Shown: positions 10,156 to 19,929, counted from the stretch's first letter. The stretch: DNA of 64,000 nucleotides from an uncultured Lachnospiraceae bacterium (GCA_947626365.1 CANQRW010000007.1:1-64000), one strand, 5' to 3'. Notes: generated from the letters alone by a model not told the origin. Translations and numbers: made by a program.

Positions 10156-11275
10156 ATTCTCCGCTTATATACATCTTTTCCAGATTATGTCCTTCCCTCA
10201 GTTCGCGCATGGTCGCGCGGCAAAGCGGGGTCAGCCTGCCTTCTCTTGAAAGTATAAATAGGCAGTCTGGACGCATCAGCCGGTTTGTCATAAGATTCGT
10301 ATTATGGGTTGTCATGATAATCTGACAGTTCGGGAACTTTTCTTTTAGAAACTTAACCAGGTTTTCTGCCATCTCATAATGGTAAAACGCATCAAATTCA
10401 TCCAAATACATAAAAGAAGTATACGGTGTTTTCCTTATGAATCTGCGGTACAAATTCATTAATGCCAACGTTCCGCTTGAAGCATTTTCACAAAACGGAA
10501 CTAATTGATTATGAGAGAAATACAGTTCCCTTTGCCCATCAGGCAATCTCTGAAAGCAGAGCTTGCATTCAATTCCCATAAAATTCAAAAACTCTTCAAA
10601 TTTATTTAACTCTTCCTTATCTTCCAATGATTCGAAAAACATATTGGTTACTGCCCTGGGCCAGAATCCTTTTACAGTATCACTTCCAACTCTCAGCATA
10701 ACCATTCCTCTCACGTAATTCGACATCAAGATCAGCAGAGAATTCCTTTTAAGCGCGGCATTATTGATAATCCAGCGCAGAAAGGAGAGACCTCCCCTAT
10801 CTTCTTCATCCATTTGAAGAAACCGTTCTACAATAACGGTTTCTGCCTCAATATATTCCAGATTTCCGATATCCCTGATATTTTCAGAATACAAAAATTG
10901 AAAAATCTGTTCTCCGTTAAGTATGAATTCTTCCTCGGACAATGTCTGGTCAGAACATTTTTTGTATCTATAAATAATTTCCTTATCCCCAAACTGAAAC
11001 GTATAGGAAAACTCTGCATACTCCTCTTTCGAATCCGCGTTAAGAAAGGCGCTGTCATTTGCGCGGCGGTCATCAAACAGAACGTTTACGATATCCCCGA
11101 TTGCCCTTCCCAAATTTGTCTTTCCTGTGGCATTTCTGCCATAAATAATCATTTTACTGATAAAACCATTTGATATACAGTCTGCGCTGAATTGATATCC
11201 GGCAGTATCCTGAAAATCAATCTCGATTTTATCCTTGAAATTTTTATAATTCCTCACACTGAATTTTTTTAACAT
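10139..11275 (-). CDS. AAA family/SMC-like ATPase (AAA_15/AAA_21 type)
   Basis: RNYKNFKDKIEIDF start, Walker A IYGRNATGKTNLG, ABC signature-like ASSGT, Walker B FMYLDEFDAF, H-switch TTHN. Confidence 0.85.
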   Translation of the reverse strand: MLKKFSVRNYKNFKDKIEIDFQDTAGYQFSADCISNGFISKMIIYGRNATGKTNLGRAIGDIVNVLFDDRRANDSAFLNADSKEEYAEFSYTFQFGDKEIIYRYKKCSDQTLSEEEFILNGEQIFQFLYSENIRDIGNLEYIEAETVIVERFLQMDEEDRGGLSFLRWIINNAALKRNSLLILMSNYVRGMVMLRVGSDTVKGFWPRAVTNMFFESLEDKEELNKFEEFLNFMGIECKLCFQRLPDGQRELYFSHNQLVPFCENASSGTLALMNLYRRFIRKTPYTSFMYLDEFDAFYHYEMAENLVKFLKEKFPNCQIIMTTHNTNLMTNRLMRPDCLFILSREGRLTPLCRATMRELREGHNLEKMYISGEFEKYE

Positions 11276-11429
11276 ACCGCATCCCTCTCAGAATCACGCC
11301 CAAAATATAATCATTAAAATACGTTTCATTCAATTAAAGTATAACCAATTTCGGTTAGTATTTCAATCAGTATCCGTAAAAAAATTACGGACAAGGCTGG
11401 CGCAATCCTCATACATAGACGCAGGCGGA

Positions 11430-13514
11430 TCATTGGGATACGTCCTGTCTCAGCTCCTCATTCAAAAGTTCCGTCCCAGGCACTGCGAACCGGCCGCTTT
11501 CGATGATGGGCAGCTTCTCTCCCGCTGCCGTCACGCCGTAAATATCTCCCAGCTCGCTGTAAGGGATGGTGATGTCCGTGTGGCAGCTGAAATACGCCTT
11601 GGACACATCCTCCTTCCGGAGAATGGAAATCTCATTGTCTCTGGCAATAATCTCCTTGCCGTCGGGGTTGTAGACCGCCACATCCTCAGACCAGTTGTAG
11701 CAGGTGTCGCCTACGGCAAAATGCGGTCCCATTTTCTCCACAATGAGAATCGGAAGCTTCTCGACGATTCCAAATCTCTGGGCCATAGTGTAGGCCGCCG
11801 TGTTGGTTCCGATGGCAAACTCCCCTATGGGCAGGGTCTCATGATTCTTCAGAATCCGCTGCTTTATCAGCTTCCGCCCTTCCTCCTCGTCCGGGAAATT
11901 GCCGCAGGAATAATCCGTGATCCGGCCGTCATGAAACTCCAGACGAAGATTTTTGAACTGAATATCGTAAAGGTAGACAGAACTGACTTCCAAAACTCCC
12001 TCTGTACCTGTAAGGACCGGGGAGGTAAACACCTCCCCCAGAGGAATATTCACATCCGCCAGGCAATTTTCAAAATTAGTCTGAGCCTCCGGCCGCTCCA
12101 GCCTGTGAAGCATGATCTTCATATGGGTATGGTTGTCTCCTCTGCCGGTGACGATCACATGCTCCGCCAGATCCAGCCGGTCCACGATCTTCTGCTGAAT
12201 TTTTTTGTATCTCTCATAGTCCAGCGTATTGATCCGGATCGTCTCCTCAAAGATTTCTTCAAAATCAGGTCCGATCTCCGGCTTCGGGAACGCAATGATC
12301 GTAAAGCTGGTCTCGCTGCCGGGCACGTACTGGTTGCTCAGCCTGGCGGACTCGCTGACGGCTGTCAGCATCAGCTTCTCCTGCTTAGCGGAAAGCGCCA
12401 GGGCCTCCGGCTTGTTCACCGGGTGAAAACCGGCCTCTCCGAAAGTATCGATCAGTGCCGGTCCCCCGTACTGAGCCGCTTCTTTCTTATAGGTCTCGTA
12501 AGCTGCCTTCTGCACCGCCAGCTTCCGGTCCGTATAGGCCTTCTGCAGGTACAGGGCATTGTCATAACGATGGTCATAATCATACTGGCGGTTGGGTGAA
12601 GTTCCGCTGTAGCCGTGGCTGCTGCCGGCTTTCTTGTCGGAAGACCAGACCGCCTTCCGGTAAAGAACAGGCTCCAGACCCAGGCCGCGGAAGTTTTCGA
12701 TGGCCTTTCTCACCATCCGCTCGAATCCCAGAGGATAGAGAACCTGAACCGTTTTCTTGGCGGACAGATCACGGCCCATAACCTCAAAGCCCTTTCGGTA
12801 CCCTTCCGTATAGGTGTCCGCCATTCGGTCGATCGTCGCCTGGGGCAGCCCGTTCATAAAACGGGCCATGGACAGTTCTTCCTCCGACACATACTCTCCG
12901 TAATAATACAGATACCGCGCGTCGGACAAATCCGATTCCATAACAATATCCCTGGCAAAGGTCAGGGACGGATCCAGGGTCTCGCGAATCCGGTAGGAGG
13001 CAGTCAGATCCGCGTAATCGCTGACAAACCAGTAAATCGTTTCCTGCAGGGTTTCCCGAGACGGAATCTCGCTCTCAAACAGATTGTAAATCTCGATAAA
13101 CAGCTCGTTCAGGATGGTCATTTCCGTCAGTCTGCACTCATGGGCAAAGGCAATCTGCCCGCGGATTTCCGTATAAAGGTATGACAGCACAGCGCCCAGC
13201 TCCGGCCCCAGAAGCTTCACGGCACAGGACGGATCGGCATAGCTTTCCCTATAATGTTCCGGCAGAATGTCTTCATACAGCTTCCCGTTGATCTCCTGAA
13301 GCTCCGCCAGATCATGACGGCGGAAGGCTCCTGCCTCCGTCTCGCGAAAGACCTGGCCGGCCATCCGGATAAAGCGGGCCGTCCTCACAAAATACTGCCG
13401 GTAAGGTTCCGCTGCGGTCTCCTCCGTCTCCATGGAAGCAATCCGCTCCGCAGACAGTTCATACCGCTCCCTTACCGACTCATTGTCTTCTCTCCAAAAT
13501 TCCCGGTAATCCAT
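11430..13514 (-). CDS. M29-family aminopeptidase
   Basis: C-terminal GRGDNHTHMKIMLHRL, ANFENCLADVNIPLGEVFTSPVLTGTEG, EFAIGTNTAAY, EKMGPHFAVGDTCYNWSED; start set at MDYREFWRE, the upstream ORF extension being spurious. Confidence 0.85.
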   Translation of the reverse strand: MDYREFWREDNESVRERYELSAERIASMETEETAAEPYRQYFVRTARFIRMAGQVFRETEAGAFRRHDLAELQEINGKLYEDILPEHYRESYADPSCAVKLLGPELGAVLSYLYTEIRGQIAFAHECRLTEMTILNELFIEIYNLFESEIPSRETLQETIYWFVSDYADLTASYRIRETLDPSLTFARDIVMESDLSDARYLYYYGEYVSEEELSMARFMNGLPQATIDRMADTYTEGYRKGFEVMGRDLSAKKTVQVLYPLGFERMVRKAIENFRGLGLEPVLYRKAVWSSDKKAGSSHGYSGTSPNRQYDYDHRYDNALYLQKAYTDRKLAVQKAAYETYKKEAAQYGGPALIDTFGEAGFHPVNKPEALALSAKQEKLMLTAVSESARLSNQYVPGSETSFTIIAFPKPEIGPDFEEIFEETIRINTLDYERYKKIQQKIVDRLDLAEHVIVTGRGDNHTHMKIMLHRLERPEAQTNFENCLADVNIPLGEVFTSPVLTGTEGVLEVSSVYLYDIQFKNLRLEFHDGRITDYSCGNFPDEEEGRKLIKQRILKNHETLPIGEFAIGTNTAAYTMAQRFGIVEKLPILIVEKMGPHFAVGDTCYNWSEDVAVYNPDGKEIIARDNEISILRKEDVSKAYFSCHTDITIPYSELGDIYGVTAAGEKLPIIESGRFAVPGTELLNEELRQDVSQ

Positions 13515-13516
13515 AC

Positions 13517-13954
13517 CTAACTTCTCACTCCTATGATAATAATGACAATCCAGACAATCAGAAGGACACCATCGATGCCCAGACCCAGACGGGCCAATAT
13601 GTACTTCCTGTCGCGTTCCTGAAAAGAGGCAGCCCCGTACGCCGCCGACACCAGGCAGCACAGGATGCTGCACAGTCCCAGCGCTCCCGCGTTCAGCGCC
13701 GCCTGCCCTCTGGTCATGACGCCAAAATAGAATCCCGCGTATCCCAAAAGCAGGGCCGCCGCCGCAAGACCAATACAAATACAGCTTCTGCCGGAAAAGG
13801 GCTTTTTCACGTAAGACACCCTGCCGGCAGCCGCCTCCTTCTGTTCTCTGATATTTTTCTCTTTTCTCTCTCTTCTTGCCTTCAGCGCCTTTTTGTCTGC
13901 CTCTGACCTGGGGCGGTTCCGGCGGACAAGTCCTGTCCCTCTTCTAAACGGCAC
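13517..13954 (-). CDS. Hypothetical membrane protein (possibly DUF6142-type)
   Basis: Charged N-terminus plus about three hydrophobic segments (CICIGLAAAALLLGYAGFYFGV..., GVLLIVWIVIIIIG). Confidence 0.6.
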   Translation of the reverse strand: MPFRRGTGLVRRNRPRSEADKKALKARRERKEKNIREQKEAAAGRVSYVKKPFSGRSCICIGLAAAALLLGYAGFYFGVMTRGQAALNAGALGLCSILCCLVSAAYGAASFQERDRKYILARLGLGIDGVLLIVWIVIIIIGVRS

Positions 13955-14414
13955 GAAGCTTCCTCCTTATGCGGAACGCCTGAACGCCCCGGTAACACCA
14001 GTAACCCAGTATTCCGCCAACCGTATTTAAAAGCAGATCGTCCACGTCAAAACTGCCTACCCGGAAGGTAAGCTGAATGGTCTCGATGCAGAAGCTGAGC
14101 AGAAAGCTGAGCATCGCTGCATCGAAAAAGCATTTTCTTTTGCGGATAACTACCGGAAGCATGAACCCGAAAGGCGCGAAAGCAAGCACATTTCCTCCCA
14201 GATTGAGGATTACCGCCTTCAGCCCCAGCTGCTCCCTATATATATAAAATCGTCTGATTTCCCTAAACAGTTCCAGATTGTAAGCGAATTCTCCCGGATC
14301 CCGGTCCGCTCTGCCCATGGATTCGGCGAAGAATACCAGATAAACCAGCACGACCATATACGCCACAAACAATACCCGAATAATTCTCTGATTCCGTGTG
14401 GTACTATTCTCCAT
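13944..14414 (-). CDS. VanZ family protein
   Basis: LGGNVLAFAPFGFMLP...SFCIETIQLTFRVGSFDVDDLLLNTVGGILGYWCYR. Confidence 0.92.
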   Translation of the reverse strand: MENSTTRNQRIIRVLFVAYMVVLVYLVFFAESMGRADRDPGEFAYNLELFREIRRFYIYREQLGLKAVILNLGGNVLAFAPFGFMLPVVIRKRKCFFDAAMLSFLLSFCIETIQLTFRVGSFDVDDLLLNTVGGILGYWCYRGVQAFRIRRKLRAV

Positions 14415-14432
14415 ATTCTCCTTATTCCAATT

Positions 14433-14582
14433 CTAGAACGTCAGCTTTGATTTTTTCTTCAGAAGGCTGGCTCCCGTCACAATGGCGATCACGCCGGTGG
14501 ACACGCCTGCCACGATCATAATGATTCCTATGGCGATATTGGCCGCCCCCACGTTTCTCATAGTCTTATAAACTTTTTCCAC
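14433..14582 (-). CDS. 49-aa predicted membrane mini-protein (not in the supplied ORF track)
   Basis: GTG start with aaggag 8 nt upstream; translation (V/M)EKVYKTMRNVGAANIAIGIIMIVAGVSTGVIAIVTGASLLKKKSKLTF. Confidence 0.6.
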   Translation of the reverse strand: MEKVYKTMRNVGAANIAIGIIMIVAGVSTGVIAIVTGASLLKKKSKLTF

Positions 14583-14630
14583 AGCCTGCTCTCCTTCCTG
14601 TTTTCATTCCTGTACCGATCTGTATCCTCT

Positions 14631-15305
14631 TTATTTTGCGCCGTACTGCCGGTAATATGCGTCGATAGCCGCCTTGATGGCGTCGTTGATGACGATCTGA
14701 CCCTGGCACTCCTTATTGTACAAATGCTCTACCACATCCGCCATTGACACGATGGCATTAGCAGGGAAACCGTACAGATCCTGAATCTCCTCCAGAGCGC
14801 TCTTCTCTCCCTTGCCCCGCTCCATGCGGTTTAAGGAAACCATCAGTCCTACGATCTCCACATTGCCCTGGGCCCTGATAATGGGAAATGTCTCCTCGAT
14901 GGACTTGCCGGAAGTGGTCACGTCCTCGATGATGACTACCCGGTCGCCGTCCTTCATCTTGCTGCCCAGAAGGATTCCCGCGTCGCCGTGGTCCTTCTCC
15001 TCCTTACGGTTGGAGCAGTAACGGATTTCCCTGCCGTACAGCTCGCTGAAAGCGATGACCGTGGCCACGCTCAGAGGGATTCCCTTGTAGGCCGGCCCGA
15101 AAAGTACGTCAAAATCCGTGCCGTAGTGGTCGTGAATGGCTTTCGCGTAATACTGTCCCAGCCTGCGGAGCTGGGAACCGGTCACATAGGCGCCCGCATT
15201 CATGAAAAAGGGGGATTTTCGCCCGCTCTTCAATGTGAACTCTCCGAATTTCAGCACCTGGCTCTCTACCATAAACTCAATAAATTCCTGCTTGTACTGT
15301 TCCAT
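14631..15305 (-). CDS. pyrE: Orotate phosphoribosyltransferase
   Basis: SPFFMNAG, FGPAYKGIPL, VVIIEDVTTSGKSIEE. Confidence 0.95.
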   Translation of the reverse strand: MEQYKQEFIEFMVESQVLKFGEFTLKSGRKSPFFMNAGAYVTGSQLRRLGQYYAKAIHDHYGTDFDVLFGPAYKGIPLSVATVIAFSELYGREIRYCSNRKEEKDHGDAGILLGSKMKDGDRVVIIEDVTTSGKSIEETFPIIRAQGNVEIVGLMVSLNRMERGKGEKSALEEIQDLYGFPANAIVSMADVVEHLYNKECQGQIVINDAIKAAIDAYYRQYGAK

Positions 15306-15343
15306 ACCGTCTCTCCTGTTCTATGTCGTTCTGCTGCCGCCTA

Positions 15344-16249
15344 CTATCTCACCGCGCCGATCAGGTCATGGATATCCTCCACCTGATAGCGCTCCATGTA
15401 GCTTTCAATTCCGTCCACAATCTTTTCCGTGACATAGGGATCGTGGAAATTGGCGGTTCCCACGGATATGGCCGTGGCCCCTGCCAGAATAAATTCTATG
15501 GCGTCGTCCGCGTTCATGATGCCGCCCATGCCAATGATGGGAATCTTCACGGCCTGAGCCGTCTGGTATACCATCCGCACCGCCACCGGCTTCACCGCCG
15601 GGCCGGACATGCCCCCCGTCTTGTTGGCCAGGGCAAAGGTCCTTCTGTGGATATCGATTTTCATGCCGGTCAGGGTGTTGATCAGGGACAGCGCGTCGGC
15701 TCCTCCCGCTTCGGCCGCCTTCGCCATGACGGTAATGTCCGTCACATTGGGACTTAATTTCATGATCACCGGCTGCCTGGCGTGTTTTTTCACTTCCCTG
15801 GTGATGGCCTCCACCGCCTTGGGATCCTGGCCGAAAGCGATTCCGCCCTCCTTCACATTGGGACAGGAAATGTTGATCTCCAGAAGATCCGCCGGTTCCT
15901 CCGCCAGCCGCTCCACCACTTCCACATAATCTTCCGTGGTCCTGCCGCAGACATTGACGATGATCTTCGTATCATACTGTTTCAGGAAGGGAATGTCCCG
16001 CTTTACAAACACATCGATTCCCGGATTCTGCAGTCCGATGGCATTGAGCATGCCGCCGTAGGTTTCCGCGATTCTGGGCGTGGGATTGCCGGGCCAGGGT
16101 ACGTTGGCCACTCCCTTGGTAACTACCGCGCCCAGCCTGTTCAGATCCACAAACTCGCCGTACTCGGCTCCTGAGCCGAAGGTTCCGGAGGCTGTCATAA
16201 CCGGATTCTTAAGCTCCACTCCGGCGATGGATACTTTCGTATTTCTCAC
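15344..16249 (-). CDS. pyrD: Dihydroorotate dehydrogenase, catalytic subunit (class 1B)
   Basis: NPVMTASGTFGSG, NISCPNVKEGG, KLSPNVTD, GMGGIMNADDAIEFILAGATAISVGTANF. Confidence 0.95.
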   Translation of the reverse strand: MRNTKVSIAGVELKNPVMTASGTFGSGAEYGEFVDLNRLGAVVTKGVANVPWPGNPTPRIAETYGGMLNAIGLQNPGIDVFVKRDIPFLKQYDTKIIVNVCGRTTEDYVEVVERLAEEPADLLEINISCPNVKEGGIAFGQDPKAVEAITREVKKHARQPVIMKLSPNVTDITVMAKAAEAGGADALSLINTLTGMKIDIHRRTFALANKTGGMSGPAVKPVAVRMVYQTAQAVKIPIIGMGGIMNADDAIEFILAGATAISVGTANFHDPYVTEKIVDGIESYMERYQVEDIHDLIGAVR

Positions 16250-17055
16250 AGCTCCACCTCCTCCGCCGCAAAGACCGGGCCGTCCTTACAGATCCTCTTA
16301 TTGCGGACGTGGGAATGTTCGTCGATCTCCTTCGACCCACAGACGCAGGCCAGGCACGCGCCGATTCCGCAGGCCATCCGCTCTTCCAGAGACAGCCAGC
16401 ATTCCAGCTTCTGTTCTGCCGCATAGGCCTTCAGGGCCCGCAGCATGGGCGTGGGGCCGCAGGCCAGAATGACATCCGCTGCCGGCTTCGTTCCCATCCG
16501 CCCGTCCTCGCCTGCCATCAGGCCATTCTCCCGGACAGCGTCCAGCACATTGCCCTTCGTCCCGGCGCTGCCGTCCTCCGTGGCCACAATCACATCGGCA
16601 TAAGCCTCAAACTCTTCTTTCAAAAACATCTGACTGTCCCGGTATCCCAGAACCGCCGTCTTTTTGCAGTTCAGCTCCTTCGCCAGCTCCAGCATAGGCG
16701 GAATCCCGATTCCTCCGCCGATGAGAAAAGCCGATTTCTCCGGGGCAATCTCCGGAAAACCGTTGCCCAGCGGCCCCAGAATATCGATGGAATCCCCCGC
16801 CTGATAAGCGGAGAACTCTTCCGTTCCGGCTCCGGCAACCCGGTATACGATCCGAAGATTTTGATGTTCTCTGTCAATCTCACAGATACTGATAGGCCGG
16901 GGCAGCAGCCTGGAACTGTCCCTGGTGTAAACGGAAATAAACTGTCCCGCCCGCGCCTGGGACGCAATCTCCCCGGCCTTGATCCACATGCTGTAAATTC
17001 CGTCGGCAATCCTTTCCTGACGGATCACATCTGCGGTTATTTTTGATTTCGCCAT
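16246..17055 (-). CDS. pyrK: Dihydroorotate dehydrogenase electron transfer subunit
   Basis: LLPRPISICEID, GPLGNGF, GGGIGIPPMLELAK, C-terminal [2Fe-2S] CGIGACLACVC; 4-nt overlap with pyrD. Confidence 0.95.
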   Translation of the reverse strand: MAKSKITADVIRQERIADGIYSMWIKAGEIASQARAGQFISVYTRDSSRLLPRPISICEIDREHQNLRIVYRVAGAGTEEFSAYQAGDSIDILGPLGNGFPEIAPEKSAFLIGGGIGIPPMLELAKELNCKKTAVLGYRDSQMFLKEEFEAYADVIVATEDGSAGTKGNVLDAVRENGLMAGEDGRMGTKPAADVILACGPTPMLRALKAYAAEQKLECWLSLEERMACGIGACLACVCGSKEIDEHSHVRNKRICKDGPVFAAEEVEL

Positions 17056-17116
17056 TTATCGTTCTCCCCCGTGTCCCTGTCTCCTTCATCTGCGGCGGCG
17101 CGGCAAGCCCGGCTTC

Positions 17117-18034
17117 TCACAGAACACTGCCGATATCCGCCGCCATATCTATCACGGCCTGCCGGGACGCCTCCCCGAAATGCTCCGGTCCGAACTTATC
17201 ATAAGGGGCCTTCTTGTAAGCCGCGATGATTCCGCGAGAGGAATTGACGATGGCGCCAAGGCCGTCCTCGTTAAAACAGTATTTAAGATCCTGAGCCGTG
17301 CCGCCCTGGGCGCCGTAGCCCGGCACCAGGAAATAAGTGTTAGGCATCTGCTTTCTCAGTACCCTGCTCATCTCCGGATAAGTAGCCCCTACCACAGCGC
17401 CTACATTGCTGTAGGTTCCATCCATGGAAGCGGAGCCCCACTCCGCCACCTTCTGGCCGACCCACTCATAAAGGGGCCGCCCGTCGATGAGACGGTCCTG
17501 GAACTCGCCGCTGGATGGATTGGAGGTCTTCACCAGCACAAAAATACCCTTGTCTTCCTGATTGCAGACGTCCACGAACGGCTTCACGCCGTCGGTTCCC
17601 AGGTAAGGATTCACCGTCAGAAAATCCGTGTCGAACCCGGCCAGAGACTGGCTTCCCACCTTCACATGGCCCAGATGGGCTGCGGCGTAAGCCGCGGAGG
17701 TGGATCCGATGTCCCCTCTCTTGGCGTCTCCGATGACGATCAGGCCCTTGCTTTTGCAGTAATCCACCGTCCTCTTATAGGATATCAGGCCGGGAATCCC
17801 GAACTGCTCGTACATGGCAATCTGAGGCTTCACCGCCGGGATCAGATCCCAGGTACAGTCTATGATCTCCTTATTGAACTGCCAGACGGCCTCAGCCGCC
17901 CCTTCCAGGGTCTCGCCAAACTCGGCAAAGGCTTTCTTCACAACAGGTTCCGGAATGTAGCTGAGCATGGGATCCAGCCCCACGCAGATGGGCGCTTTGG
18001 TCTTCTGAATCTTCTCAATCAGTTTCTGAATCAT
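17117..18034 (-). CDS. pyrF: Orotidine 5'-phosphate decarboxylase (type 2)
   Basis: ICVGLDPML, VIGDAKRGDIGSTSAAYA, VPGYGAQGG, IVNSSRGI. Confidence 0.95.
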   Translation of the reverse strand: MIQKLIEKIQKTKAPICVGLDPMLSYIPEPVVKKAFAEFGETLEGAAEAVWQFNKEIIDCTWDLIPAVKPQIAMYEQFGIPGLISYKRTVDYCKSKGLIVIGDAKRGDIGSTSAAYAAAHLGHVKVGSQSLAGFDTDFLTVNPYLGTDGVKPFVDVCNQEDKGIFVLVKTSNPSSGEFQDRLIDGRPLYEWVGQKVAEWGSASMDGTYSNVGAVVGATYPEMSRVLRKQMPNTYFLVPGYGAQGGTAQDLKYCFNEDGLGAIVNSSRGIIAAYKKAPYDKFGPEHFGEASRQAVIDMAADIGSVL

Positions 18035-18092
18035 CGTTTCCTCCTGGGCAATATGGTAGTCTCTATCCTTTCAGTTTCTCAATCATACCATA

Positions 18093-18127
18093 AAAACAGG
18101 GCTGACGCAAGCCGTCAAATGCCCTGT
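18093..18127 (-). terminator. Terminator downstream of deoB
   Basis: Minus strand: acagggc-atttgacggcttgcgtca-gccctgtttttat. Confidence 0.65.
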
Positions 18128-18133
18128 CTATGG

Positions 18134-18173
18134 ATTCGTTTCTATTCGTTTCTTTCCGCTTCTTTCGTTTCTT
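18134..18173. repeat. 10-bp tandem repeat, 4 units, downstream of deoB stop
   Basis: ATTCGTTTCT ATTCGTTTCT TTCCGCTTCT TTCGTTTCTT. Confidence 0.75.
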
Positions 18174-18186
18174 TTACCTGGGACTT

Positions 18187-19389
18187 TTATTCCAGCATAC
18201 CCAGAATCGACTTCCCGATGCACCCTTCCGGCATGGCCACGCCGAAATTGTCCGCCACCGTAGCCCCGATCACCGCGAAGGTATCCTGGTCCGGCAGAGG
18301 ACCGCCTCCCGCCATAGACGGCGAGTAAGCCAAAAATGGAACCGTCTCTCTGGTATGATCCGTACCGGTGTGGGTGGGGTCGTTGCCGTGATCGGCCGTG
18401 ATGACCAGCAGATCGTCTTCTTTAAGCTTTGGCAGCAGCTCTCCCAGCTTTTCATCGAACCGCTCCAGCTCCTGTCCATAGCCCACGGGATTCCTCCGAT
18501 GTCCCCACAGGGCATCAAAATCCACCAGGTTGACAAAGCAAAGTCCCCGGAAATCCCGGTCCGCGATCTCAATGGTCTGCTCCATGCCGTGGACGCTGCT
18601 CCGGGATTTATAAGCCTCGGTAACGCCCTCGCCGTCGAAGATATCCCTGATCTTTCCCACACTGATCACATCACAGCCGCCGTCCTTCAGCGCGTTAAGC
18701 ACCGTTCTGCCGTAAGGCTTCAGGGCATAGTCGTGACGGTTAACCGTCCGCCGGAACTCTCCCTTTTTTCTTCCCACATAGGGTCTAGCGATGACACGGC
18801 CTACCCTCCACTCATCCTTCATGGTCAGTTCCCGGGCAATCTCACAGCACCGGTACAGTTCCTGCAGCCCGAAGGTCTCCTCATTGCCGCAGATCTGCAG
18901 AACCGAATCCGCCGACGTATAGACGATCATGTCCCCCGTGGCTATCTCATGTTCACCCAGCTCGTCCAGAATGGCGGTTCCGCTGGCCGCCTTGTTGCCC
19001 ACGATCCGGTGGCCGGTCCGTTTCTCAAGCTCCTCGATAAGCTCCGGCGGAAAACCGGTGTCGGTAAAGGTCTTAAAAGGCTTCGTGATGTAAAGTCCCA
19101 TCATCTCCCAGTGCCCGGTCATGGTGTCCTTGCCCGCGCTGGCCTCATAAAGCCTGGCGTAACGGCCCAGAGGCCTCTCAGCCGCAGCAGCGTGTGTCAG
19201 AGGATGAAGGTTCGCCATACCCAGTCTGACCAGATTGGGAATCTTAAATGCCTCCATCCTCTCATCGATATGTCCCAGAGTATCCGTCCCGGCATCGCCG
19301 TAGTCCGCCGCATCCGGCATGGCTCCAATCCCCAGGGAATCGATCACGATCACAAAAATCCGACGATATCGTTTCATATCTTCCGCCAC
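18187..19389 (-). CDS. deoB: Phosphopentomutase
   Basis: [62 protein letters not shown]. Confidence 0.97.
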   Translation of the reverse strand: MAEDMKRYRRIFVIVIDSLGIGAMPDAADYGDAGTDTLGHIDERMEAFKIPNLVRLGMANLHPLTHAAAAERPLGRYARLYEASAGKDTMTGHWEMMGLYITKPFKTFTDTGFPPELIEELEKRTGHRIVGNKAASGTAILDELGEHEIATGDMIVYTSADSVLQICGNEETFGLQELYRCCEIARELTMKDEWRVGRVIARPYVGRKKGEFRRTVNRHDYALKPYGRTVLNALKDGGCDVISVGKIRDIFDGEGVTEAYKSRSSVHGMEQTIEIADRDFRGLCFVNLVDFDALWGHRRNPVGYGQELERFDEKLGELLPKLKEDDLLVITADHGNDPTHTGTDHTRETVPFLAYSPSMAGGGPLPDQDTFAVIGATVADNFGVAMPEGCIGKSILGMLE

Positions 19390-19422
19390 ACTCCTCTGAT
19401 TATTGAAGCGCCATAATAAAAT

Positions 19423-19575
19423 TTACACCCAATCATCCCCGGCTTCATCAAGTTTCTCTTTCAGATTGAATTGTCCAATTACACCGGTTCTGTAGATTTC
19501 ATCGGCATCCGCATGTTCAAAATCCGCATGCTTCAGCACATCCAGACACCTGGAGAAATTATCGGGCTTCTTCAT
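19423..19575 (-). pseudogene. Truncated nucleotidyltransferase substrate-binding (HI0074/HEPN-type) protein remnant
   Basis: 50-aa ORF MKKPDNFSRCLDVLKHADFEHADADEIYRTGVIGQFNLKEKLDEAGDDWV keeps the family-like YRTGVIGQFNL segment but lacks the rest; overlaps the MNT gene by 17 nt. Confidence 0.5.
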
Positions 19576-19858
19576 AAATCCTCACTCCATCTCTTTCTAT
19601 TTCAGCCCTCAATTCATCTGAGATTTCCGAATCAAGATTGACTACATCAAAAGTCAAAAGTGAATGAACAAGTTCTTTTATATCCCAGTAAAACCCATCG
19701 AAATCACCCCCGCTGACGGCAATATCGACATCACTTCGTTCTGTATTTGTCCCTCTTGCGCGGGAGCCAAACAAGATGACCCTGCGAATCCCGTTTTTTT
19801 GGAAAAAGCAGAGATATCCCTTACAACTCTTGGGGGAATGGGACAGTTCGCTTTCCAA
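19559..19858 (-). CDS. MNT-type nucleotidyltransferase domain protein (antitoxin-like)
   Basis: VILFGSRARGTNTERSDVDIAVSGGDFDGF...LVHSLLTFDVVNLD; apparent TTG start. Confidence 0.8.
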   Translation of the reverse strand: MESELSHSPKSCKGYLCFFQKNGIRRVILFGSRARGTNTERSDVDIAVSGGDFDGFYWDIKELVHSLLTFDVVNLDSEISDELRAEIERDGVRIYEEAR

Positions 19859-19904
19859 CGTTCTCCTTGGGGAATGAGACAGTTCGCTTTCCGTCGTTCT
19901 TCCT
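19833..19904. repeat. 36-bp tandem direct repeat, 2 units, over the MNT gene start
   Basis: ggggaatgggacagttcgctttccaacgttctcctt / ggggaatgagacagttcgctttccgtcgttcttcct. Confidence 0.85.
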
Positions 19905-19929
19905 TATCTTCCACATGGCATTCCTCTCG

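Noticed and set aside
13515-13778. N-terminal extension of the M29 aminopeptidase ORF
   Set aside because: The extension overlaps the neighbouring gene in another frame and reads as non-native sequence; the family-like start MDYREFWRE is at 13514.
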